Shown here piece after piece: positions 56,086-64,000 of a stretch of DNA of 64,000 bases. The stretch spans positions 434,001-498,000 of the forward strand of contig CP011268.1 in the NCBI GenBank assembly GCA_001007975.1. The letters are read 5' to 3'. The number at the start of each line of letters is the position of its first letter. Position 1 is the stretch's first letter. Below the pieces are notes generated by a model. The model was not told the origin of the DNA. It did no database searches and was given only the letters and a program-made list of their open reading frames with translations. The translations under genes and the position numbers were made by a program. This DNA is from a candidate division SR1 bacterium Aalborg_AAW-1. GTDB taxonomy: Bacteria; Patescibacteriota; Gracilibacteria; Absconditabacterales; Absconditicoccaceae.

Positions 56086-56464
56086 GGATTGAGATGTTAG
56101 TTTTAAAAAATTCTGCATTCATTTGTTCTATATGATACATTCCTGCACCGCTTGATATGTCTACAAAACGATATTGTGGTAAGAGTGGTGTAAGTTTAGA
56201 CTTTGTATATCCTGAAATTGAGCAACCACTATCACAATAGAGTGCAAAATATGTCCCTTCAGGATGTTGTTGTTGAAAAAAAAGATCGTCAGAAGATAGT
56301 ATTGATCACTCGACAGGATGTCAAACCATGTCTACAAGAACAACATTAATGTTATTTTTAGCTAATACTTCTTTGTAAGCGAAATATTGTATCCATGACC
56401 GAACATCTTTTTTTTCTATGTCTTGTAAGGTGTCTTTATAAGGATTGTAATTATCAGTAGACAT
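56078..56464 (-). CDS. divergent rhodanese-like protein
   Basis: 128 residues. A rhodanese-like arrangement is visible: INVVLVDMVGHPVEGSIL, then FALYCDSGCSISGYTKSKL with a Cys in the active-loop position (and a second Cys four residues on), and a final FVDISSGAGMYHIEQ. No signal peptide is seen. The loop CDSGCS is unusual for rhodaneses. It is the seventh gene of the run that starts with trx. Confidence 0.6.
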
Positions 56465-56486
56465 GATATAATTGTCTTATTATAAA

Positions 56487-57293
56487 CTAAAGTAGTAGTT
56501 CTTTGATGATAATAAATCATCACATGATAAGTATAAAATATCCAAACAATACTTTAATTTTTTTGTCATCGATAAAACGTTGGATATAGTTTCATAGTAA
56601 CATTCATAGAATTGAAATGATAGAAATAATGGAAAAGAATCTCCAATCAATAGTGAGATGGCTTATGTCACCTATAAATCATAACAATGATTTGATACTA
56701 ATCACAAGCAGAGATGTTCATATTGCTGTTTTGATAGGCATTTTCGTGAAAAATACCAATGCTGGTATGATGAGAAATCATCATCATGCTCATACAAAAC
56801 CTGTAATCCCTCAAACAATAAGCCCTTCTCATATAATAAGAAGATAGCGAAGATACTTGTTATTTAGATAAGAATGTGATGGTGTTGTTTCTTTTTCTTG
56901 TTGTTGAGGTTTAATCATAGAAAATGCTGCTAAGAGCATAATAATTGAAAATACTATCATAATAATAGCTCATTTACTTATATTATAATTTATGATGGAA
57001 ATTGTTTCTGGTAGTAATGGTATCATATATGTACGTACCAATGTTACTCCAATAAGAGAAGGAATTCCAAAAATGACACCTGTTTTGATATCGATTTGTC
57101 AGGACCTATACTTGGGTATTACAGCTAATAAACTTGTCAGTCCTACTAATCATAATGAGTACGATGTTGCTAAAACTGGATCAATATTGAAGATATAGAC
57201 CAAAAGAGGTACCGCTAGTATACTACCACCTCATCATGTGAGACCAAGCATAATTCAGATAATACTTGTTAACAGATATCAGATATATTCCAT
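56487..57293 (-). CDS. TauE/SafE-family membrane exporter
   Basis: 268 residues, about eight membrane helices. The N-terminal signature GGVMLGLTGGGGSILAVPLLVY and the repeat in the second half (GAGGGFLIIPALVFF) are TauE/SafE patterns. Most of their glycines are UGA, including UGA GCA UGA UGA UGA in a row. These permeases export sulfite or sulfur-containing organics; TauE is part of the staphylococcal cst operon. Here it follows the persulfide-dioxygenase fusion, which fits a sulfite-export role. Confidence 0.85.
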
Positions 57294-57323
57294 AAATATG
57301 GTGTGAAAGAAGATAAAAAGTTA

Positions 57324-59135
57324 TTATCCTGGCATGACATGATTTGCTTGATATCCGTGGGCACGAAGTATTGTACTTGCAACACACGATTTATAGCTTC
57401 CTCAACAATATGGAATATAGGTAGTAGTTTTGTCTAGTTTTTCTAATTGAGATTGGAGTTCTTCTAATGGAATATTGATAGCATCAGAGAATAAGGGATT
57501 ATCAGCAAATGTGCTTGGCGATCTAAGATCAATAACAGTGTACTTCTTGATCTCTTTTTCAGATTTTTGTTCATGAATATACAGTCCCGTGATTAACGAT
57601 TCATATCCAATACTCATAATACTAGCAACAATCTTTTCATACTCTTTTTGATGTTCTACTATGACGATAATCTTGTCTGTTGGTAGTATAACAGATCACA
57701 ATACTCCTACAAAATTTTCATTATATGGAATATTAATTGCTCCTTTATAGAGTGGATATAAGACAAATTTATCATAAGATCTGGTATCGATTATTACTCC
57801 ATCAAATTCGTTTGGTAAAGTTCCTATCATCGGTATAGTGTCTTTAGCTTCTTGGTAAGAACTATTGCCATGTTTATTTAATAAGACGCTATTAGTAAAA
57901 TAAGGAGGAATTGATGGCTGGTCGGAAGTAAGTTCTTCTATAAATTCTTCTTTACTCATTTCTTGAAGCATAGGATTGTATTTGAGTTGATTTCATAAGC
58001 TATCCATGTTTTTTTTACTTAATCACTTACCACATGAAGTTCCTGCGCCGTGTGCTGGTAAGATCATAAGATTTTTGTCGAGTATTGGCAATATTTCTCT
58101 TGTGCTATCGTACATCATACCTGCCAATTCTGCTTGTTTCGCTTTAATATTTCCTACTTTTTCTCTGAGATCTGCTCTTCCTACATCCCCGATAAATACC
58201 CAATCTCCTGTAAAAAATGCAATTTCTTTATCATGATCGTCTTTGATAAGATAACTGATGCTGTCAGGAGAATGTCCTGGTGTGAAGTAAGATACTATTG
58301 TTGCTGTACCAACTTTTATAGTTTCTCATCACTGAAGAGATGTATGAGCATATTCTGCTCCAACTTTATCTCCTACATAAATAGTAGCTGCTGTCTCATT
58401 GTGTATTTGAAGATGTCCACTTGCAAAATCAGCATGAGGATGAGTATTGAGTACTGCAACAATTTTTGCATTATGGTGTTGAGCGAGATCATAATATTGT
58501 TGAGGATTCCTTGTAGGATCGACGACAACAGCTTCTCCATTGCTAATGGCCATATATGAATAATGTGCTAAATCCTTATCAGCAAATTGTTGTATAACAA
58601 GATTGTTTCCTGACACAGATGTTGTTTTTGTATTGGTTTCGATTTTGTTTCGTGGCATCATAGCAAGAATTTTTCCCATACCACATCGACCAGTAGCTCC
58701 AGCAAACACCAGTCCAGCTCCTACGAAGGAACTCAGTCAGATCCATCGATTGTTTGCTAAAATGCTGAGTCAAATTCACAATAACACTAAAGATCAAGCA
58801 GTAATTTGTATCTGTTGCATAAGAGGTAATGGTCCTTTTTCAACTTCTCTTGGACATCATTGACAAGCTGATAATCATCCTGCAAGATTGGTAATATGAG
58901 TATATCATAATTTTGCAGCTTTTTTGATGAATTGTGACGAGCTATTCCCAGTATTACAATAAGCGATAATATGATCGTATTGTGATAATTCTTTTTTATG
59001 GTCTTCAAAATAATCTAATGGCATGTTAATAGCTCATTGAATATGATCAAGGTGAAATTCTTCAGGAGTTCTCACATCTATTATAGTAAGGTTTTTGTCA
59101 TTAAAGTTTATATCATGTGGTTTAATGGATTTCAT
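57324..59135 (-). CDS. five-part sulfur fusion: rhodanese, membrane hairpin, persulfide dioxygenase-type MBL, pseudo-rhodanese, rhodanese
   Basis: 603 residues. Residues 1-90 are a rhodanese with Cys60 (AYCNTGNSS). About 91-165 is a DUF2892/YgaP-like hairpin starting CQGCPREVEKGPLPL, with two membrane segments. About 175-370 is a metallo-beta-lactamase domain with H232, H234 and D236 in NTHPHADFASGH, H288 in TPGHSPDS, D311 in FTGDWVF and H362 in LPAHGAGT. The HPHADF form matches CstB-type persulfide dioxygenases. About 400-500 is a rhodanese fold without Cys. About 510-603 is a rhodanese with Cys577 (YIPYCGGSYKS). This could take persulfide sulfur to sulfite and thiosulfate. The joining of the YgaP-like and CstB-like parts is unusual. 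Confidence 0.85.
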
Positions 59136-59169
59136 ATGTTTATATAACTAAAATTTAAAAATTATATTC

Positions 59170-59478
59170 TTACTGTATGATAGGTATATTTTCTATTCCA
59201 TAAATTATACCTCATGCATTATAAACATTATATCATTGTGCTTTCAGGACTTGCATGGCCACGCTAGAACGAGCTCCACTACGACAATACACACCTATAC
59301 GTTTATCTTGAGGAAGGTTGTGTTTTCACTGCTGAATATCTCATAACGGTATATTGATAGATCACTGAAGATGTCATTGAGATCGTTCTGATGGTTCACG
59401 TACATCGACATAGAGCTCAGTTTTTTCTGACGTTCAAGATGTTGGTTGTGGATTATTGAAAAACGACAATATCGACAT
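59170..59478 (-). CDS. single-domain rhodanese
   Basis: 102 residues. YVDVREPSERSQGHLQGSINIPL, the active loop VYCRSGARSSVA with Cys71, and the terminal GYNVYNAGGI form a complete rhodanese. There is no signal peptide, so it is cytoplasmic. Many glycines are UGA. It lies 34 bp upstream of the fusion gene and 32 bp after the regulator, so it belongs to the same transcript. Confidence 0.9.
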
Positions 59479-59510
59479 TGTGTTATTGGTAGTAAAGTAA
59501 AATGATTGTC

Positions 59511-59816
59511 TTATTTTTTATTACACTCTATCATGATGATAGATCAGCTTACAAGAGATTGCGTAACTTTTTGGCGAGCTGAAGCATAGATTCAAGCATA
59601 GACAGTTTTTGACACTTGCATACAATCAGCTCATTGTTGCATTGTTTTGTTGTCGATGTCTTTATCGATAAGAGTTTGCAGTTCCTCTTTACTGAGTAGT
59701 ATTTGCGGTCTTTGTTCTAGTTCTTCTTGGGATAAACTTGCAGGTCCTCGACAATTACATACGAGTGTATCAGTATTGAAACTTGTACATCTTGCTATTT
59801 TTTTGCGTCATTTCAT
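59511..59816 (-). CDS. DUF134 (UPF0251)-family DNA-binding regulator
   Basis: 101 residues. The N-terminal part has a Cys cluster (RCTSFNTDTLVCNCRGPA) and the C-terminal half a helix-turn-helix: LSKEELQTLIDKDIDNKTMQQGADCMQVSKTVYAGIYASARQKV. This is the DUF134 pattern, usually LsxdElEAlrLxDxexlxqeeaAxxMxvSrxTfxRil. The Cys may sense metal or sulfane sulfur. As the only likely DNA-binding protein in the run, it is the best candidate for its regulator. Three UGA glycines. Confidence 0.7.
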
Positions 59817-59871
59817 GATAGATCACATTGTTTTGAATAAAAATGTAGAAATTTTAACGGTATGCTGATTA

Positions 59872-61017
59872 TTATTCACATACAATAGAACTTTTGTTGT
59901 TAATGCAACCTGTCATTTTTTTGCTGATAATTATAAACATGACAATAGCAAGTACAGTCGATAATATAACAATAGCATAGAGTATAGGATTTTTAAAGAA
60001 AATATTGTAAGCAAATGATCACATCACTGCATACGCTACTAATGGACAGATTAGTCACCACATTGTCAGGTAAAATTCTTTTTTCCAAAACTCTGCTGTT
60101 AAATAATCTTTGAGTATAGTAAATCAGAATAACATATATCGAGTTTGAAACGCAAAAGCACCCATTATAACGAAAAATGTTAATGATTCTACGTGTTGAC
60201 CAGTTTGATTGCCGTAATAATGAAGTAATCTAAAAGTACTAATTCCAAATAATGTCATAGCGGGGATAACACTTAACACTCAAGGCATAGCATGTTTATT
60301 GGGTAATCCATTTTTGTCTGAGAAATGTTTTTGAAATAGTGTGATAATTTTTGTAATAAAAAGAAATATTCCATACATTAAAGAAGTGAGAGAAAAGAAT
60401 GCTGCGGTATGAGCTATCATGGTGTCTTTTGCGAGAGCTGCGATACCAGTCCCTACTACTGTTACCATACCTATAGTAAAAGGTATAAGTAATCGACTAA
60501 ATGTTATTTTCTCCATATCAAAACTTGTAGAAAAAGCTTTCTTAACGAGTACTAGTGTATATTTCATGGTAATAATCCATAATATTCCCCATGCAATCAG
60601 CGCTGGAAGCATAAGAGATTGTAGATTTTCTGATAATACTGGTATGAAAAATCTAATTACTCCAATAAATAAATTAAAAGTCATAGCGGTTGCTAGTATT
60701 GGTGCAGTAAGACCAGCATTACGTAGAGGATCGTTTTTGTATTCTTGTGCTTGCGGTGTTTTGATCCATCTTATATATTGTATGAAGAATTGTATCATTA
60801 AAACAATATGAGTTACTCAAAATACAATCATAATAGCCATCAGAATGTAGTAAAACCATCACATAGAGCTATCTAGAAGAGGCAGAATATGTTTGAGTGC
60901 AATGAGTCCTTTCGGATGATCAACACTATAGTTCATCAATGCAAAAGGTATCACAGCAATTCACCCTGCACCTAATGCCATTAAAAACACTAATGGACTA
61001 AATGATAATTTTTTCAT
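59872..61017 (-). CDS. TDT/SLAC1-like membrane protein
   Basis: 381 residues, about ten membrane helices. It starts MKKLSFSPLVFLMALGAGGIAV. The overall size and helix number fit the TDT (TehA/SLAC1) anion channel-transporter group, some members of which export sulfite. The match is by layout and not by a clear motif. It lies between trx and the DUF134 regulator in the same run. A short Cys-containing tail (TGCINNKSSIVCE) is exposed. Confidence 0.4.
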
Positions 61018-61045
61018 TGTAACTTTGTAATAATTAAAATAAAAA

Positions 61046-61378
61046 CTATGCAGCTTGTTGAAGATCACTATTTGCAAGTTGATTTTGTATTCCTTGCCAA
61101 AGTCCTTGAAGATCAGCTCCTACGATAGTTTGTACTTCTTTACCGTTGTTAAAAATCTTCAATGTTGGCATAGCAGTGATATCTTGTTGTGCTGCGAGCA
61201 TTCTTTCTTGATCGACATCAACTTTATAAAATGATACAGTATCACCGAGTTGTGTATCCATTTGTTCAAGATAAGGAGCAATCATCTGACATGGTCCACA
61301 TCGTGTGGCAAAAAAATCAACAACAGATATTCCTGATGCAATAGAGCTACTAAATTCTGCTTGAGTGAGGTGTTTCAT
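61046..61378 (-). CDS. thioredoxin with unusual TRCGPC site
   Basis: 110 residues from ATG at 61378 (MKHLTQAEF); a longer frame upstream reaches into the operator region and is not preferred. The fold is clear: VVDFFATRCGPCQMIAPYLEQ, FYKVDVDQE, ITAMPTLKIFNNGKEV with the cis-proline, and VGADLQG. The active site is C27-G-P-C30. Trp before the first Cys is replaced by Arg26, which should change redox behaviour or partner choice. No UGA glycine is used. First gene of the sulfur run. Confidence 0.9.
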   Translation of the reverse strand: MKHLTQAEFSSSIASGISVVDFFATRCGPCQMIAPYLEQMDTQLGDTVSFYKVDVDQERMLAAQQDITAMPTLKIFNNGKEVQTIVGADLQGLWQGIQNQLANSDLQQAA

Positions 61379-61403
61379 AATGGTATATGCTATAATATAA
61401 AAA

Positions 61404-61415
61404 CGAACATGTTCG
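61404..61415. promoter_or_regulatory. palindromic operator-like site 1
   Basis: Perfect 12-bp palindrome CGAACATGTTCG, 26 bp upstream of the trx start. A near copy lies 50 bp away. Confidence 0.5.
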
Positions 61416-61453
61416 GAATATAATAATTTTTTCATCAATTGCAAGAGAATTTG

Positions 61454-61465
61454 CGAATATGTTCG
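61454..61465. promoter_or_regulatory. palindromic operator-like site 2
   Basis: CGAATATGTTCG, one base different from site 1. Both copies are followed by GAAnAT. Confidence 0.5.
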
Positions 61466-61523
61466 GAAAATTGGAATAATTAAAAAGTCTTGTAACTGTT
61501 TACAAATTATCTAGAATATCAGT

Positions 61524-62639
61524 ATGTCAAAAAAAACACTCAATATTGCACTTACCTGATGAGGGTCAGGAGGACATATTTTGCCTCTGATCTCACTTTT
61601 GCAGATGATTGATGAAACGGAACAATATAGACAAGTTATGGACAAGGTCTTTCGATTTGGAGAGAAGAAAGGTATGGAGTATACATTTTTTGAGAAGTAT
61701 AAAGATACTTTTACTAACATACATCCACAGTTTATCTCCATCCTTGCTGGTAAATATCGTAGAGAGACGATCTGGATATCCAGATGGAAAAATCTTCGTG
61801 ATGTATTTCTTTTTCCGCTCGGGATTATCCAGTCAATTCGACATATCTTGACGAAAAAAATTGATGTCATCTTCTGTAAAGGATGATATGTTTCACTTCC
61901 TGTCGTTATCGCCGCTTGGATTTGTAGACGTCAGATTTATGTCCATGATAGTGATACGACACCTGGCTTGACGACAAGATTAGCTTCTCGCGTTGCGACA
62001 CAAAATTTTTCTGGATTCCCAGATACCTTACCACAAACGATAGTAGTCTGACAAATTTTGTCGTCAGGATTAGTTGCACAGGTGTCCCAATTCCCATTTC
62101 AAATTCCTGATGATAAACTTCTGATCCTAGTTGCTGGTGGATCTTTAGGAGCGCAGAAACTTTATAAAGCTGTCTTGAAAGCAACTGCGACAGATCCATG
62201 GTTTGTGGAACACTGTGTCATCGTGATCGTGAATGGACAACATCTGATCGATGCTAATGATTTACCAAAGAATCATGATCATATTATTATTACCGATCTG
62301 ATTACGGAACAGGCTATCATGTGATGGCTTTATCGTCGTGCAGATATCGCTGTGGTTCGTGGAGGTACGACGACACTTGCTGAGTGCAAACTCTTTGATA
62401 CTCCATTGGTTATCGTTCCCCTTCCTGTGACACATGATCAGCAGAAGAATGCAGAATTTTATGTCGACAACTTTGGTGATATCTTGATCTCTCAAAACGA
62501 TCCCGAATTTGTTCAAAAACTCTATAGTTCTCTTGCAAACATAAAATCAAAACATATAACAACATCAACTGATAAAATAAAAGAAAAAATTGCACAAGCT
62601 AAAATTACTATCTTAGACAGAATGCTGTCATGAAGATAG
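61524..62639 (+). CDS. murG: MurG-like UDP-GlcNAc transferase
   Basis: 371 residues. MurG makes lipid II at the inner membrane face. The N-terminal loop LTGGGSGGHILPL has two UGA glycines. CKGGYVSLPVVIAA, the acceptor region, the second-domain loop LVAGGSLGAQKLY, and the donor-site RGGTTTLAECKLF with VPLPVTHDQQKNAEFY complete the pattern. UGA at 62631 is glycine and TAG at 62637 is the stop. It is divergent from trx. Confidence 0.92.
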
Positions 62640-62758
62640 TCGTATACTTTCTTTGTAAAAAATTTTTCTAAAACAAAATTTTCTGAAGTAAATCGATATT
62701 GTAGAACGATGAAAGAATCCTGGTTGAATAGTGACTTTATTGACTAAGTAATATTAGT

Positions 62759-64000
62759 ATGAATAAATTCCTTTTGATCATTTTTGCGTATATAATAATT
62801 TTTTTATCAGGATCTGTCTGAGCGTATGACCTTCGTATCACGGAAGTGTTTGTTGATGGGAGTGATGAGTTTGTCGAGATTACGAACGTTGGTGAGAGTG
62901 ATTTTTCTGGTACGATTGTCTTGTCTGGAGTGAAGAGCTCGCCATTGATAGTGTCCAATATCTCACTAGCCTCCTGATCTCTTCTTCTCCTTGGCGATAA
63001 CGTGTCAATGTTGTCTAGTGGTAATATTACACTGAAAAGAACTTCACTCTGACTGAGTTTGGGTGACACGAATTCTCTTGCTGTTCAGTTGTTGTTTGAT
63101 GGATTAGTAGTCGATGAGTTTTTAGTTTCGCACTCTGACGTTCAATCTGTCGATAACACTTCCACGAGTTTTCACAAACTCCGAGACGGGTCAGGATGGT
63201 CAGTTTTTCCTACAACAAGTGACTATATTCGATGAACGAGTATCACTGCGAATCCATGAGTTGTCTATCAGAGTGATGGAGCGATACTCTTGCCTTTGGG
63301 TGTTGATGTCGTTCAGCCAGAAGAAACCGAAGAACCAGCTCAGTGTCCTGTGAGTCCCTTTGTTGTTGATGAAATTTTTAATGGTGAAGAATATGGTCAT
63401 TATATAGAACTTCTTTTTACCCAAGACTGGGAATGATGAATTGTTCTTTCGTGAAATACATTGACAACAGTTGTCGATATACCAACCCAATCGCGACAGA
63501 AGAATATGAGATATCTGATAGCTCCTTCAACATCCTGACTCCTCCATCCTGACAATATTATTATCAATCCTGATCTTACCATCTCTACAGGACAGCTCCT
63601 GATTTCTTCCATTGATGGTAATATTTTGTCTTCTATTTATGTCATGAATAACTGAAATTCTTGGTATGAACAGGGAGCTATGGACTGTGATATCTTTATG
63701 ACAATAGCATGAGCTCCTTCTCCTGGTTTTGATGATCAGTTTCTTCCATATATGGGAGTAGTTTCAGCACCATCATGACCATACTGTCCAGTCAATCCTC
63801 ACGCTCCTTCATGAACAGGCGCTAGTTGATGAACTGGAGAGAATGTTTGATCTTGATTTTTTTGATCTGGTATTGTTGACCTTCATCTATCACTGATCGA
63901 CTATGATCCGCCGTGATCTGATACGAACACCGAAAGGATCGGTCTGACGCTATCGGGTACAGAGAGTATATCTTTGTCGGGTTGGAAAATCATGTATGAA
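62759..64000 (+). CDS. exported lamin-tail-domain protein, 3' part outside the window
   Basis: 414 codons to the right edge with no UAA or UAG. A signal peptide (about 1-21, ending SGSVGA) is followed by beta-rich domains of the lamin-tail (LTD) type: ITEVFVDGSDEFVEITNVG near the start, a second VDEIFNGEEYGHYIELLF at about 200, and a third LSLIDYDPPGSDTNTERIGLTLSG near the edge. A Gly/Ser-rich linker with many UGA codons (CPVNPHAPSGTGASGG) lies before the third. LTD proteins sit on surfaces or bind nucleic acid; the role here is unknown. Confidence 0.75.

Noticed and set aside
58134-58559. 141-residue plus-strand ORF, Cys/Ser-rich
   Set aside because: Antisense to the MBL domain of the sulfur fusion, whose metal ligands are intact.
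61404-61415. LexA (SOS) box
   Set aside because: The gram-positive SOS box has four bases between CGAAC and GTTCG; here there are two, and recA in this window lacks a similar site.

Overview
The window reads as chromosome from a candidate-phyla-radiation bacterium of the Absconditabacteria (SR1) / Gracilibacteria (BD1-5) branch. In-frame UGA occurs in almost every gene, at positions where conserved families carry glycine: the glycine-rich motifs of MurC, MurG, RsmA and RecA, and lipoprotein boxes. True stops are UAA or UAG. This is genetic code 25, and the window carries the matching tRNA with anticodon UCA at 16769-16842. I have therefore merged reading frames across UGA. The sequence is AT-rich, coding density is high, and Shine-Dalgarno sequences are mostly not obvious.

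Layout. 1-12459: envelope and secretion genes (FemAB-like transferase, FecR-like protein, LCP transferase, SecF, VKOR), rnc, smpB, argS, an anchored Tpx peroxidase, a CYTH protein and a PrgI-like membrane protein. 12483-16536: an OLD-type ATPase/TOPRIM nuclease facing a 677-residue protein with a peptidoglycan-hydrolase-like C-terminus. 16697-24005: translation block with six tRNAs, infC-rpmI-rplT, rplU-infA-rpmJ and rpsM-rpsK-rpsD-rpoA-rplQ-rplM-rpsI. 24076-41411: metabolic and housekeeping genes (M42 peptidase, MurC, GpmI, enolase, PepF-like peptidase, RsmA, Cmk, Adk, two MFS transporters, RuvX, RecA, GH26 glycosidase). 41417-47013: RNase HI, small minus-strand genes and a 1402-residue PKD-repeat surface protein. 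47027-54879: a UvrB lacking its last domain, Tex, a kinase-like protein, a HAD hydrolase, malic enzyme and thioredoxin reductase. 54971-61378: a sulfur-handling gene cluster on the minus strand. 61524-64000: MurG and a lamin-tail-domain exported protein that runs off the window.

The most interesting region is the sulfur cluster. Thioredoxin, a TDT-like membrane protein, a DUF134 regulator, a rhodanese, a 603-residue fusion, a TauE/SafE permease, another rhodanese-like protein and a rhodanese lipoprotein are closely packed on one strand. The fusion joins rhodanese, membrane hairpin, persulfide-dioxygenase-type metallo-beta-lactamase, pseudo-rhodanese and rhodanese. The content recalls the staphylococcal cst persulfide/sulfite detoxification operon with several steps on one polypeptide.

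Other unusual points are three small AT-rich genes with similar leaders, two of which end in UGA as if taken from a standard-code organism. There is also a 22-residue ORF followed by its own terminator, a lone antitoxin-like protein, a rod-like inverted repeat before enolase, and paired 12-bp palindromes between trx and murG.
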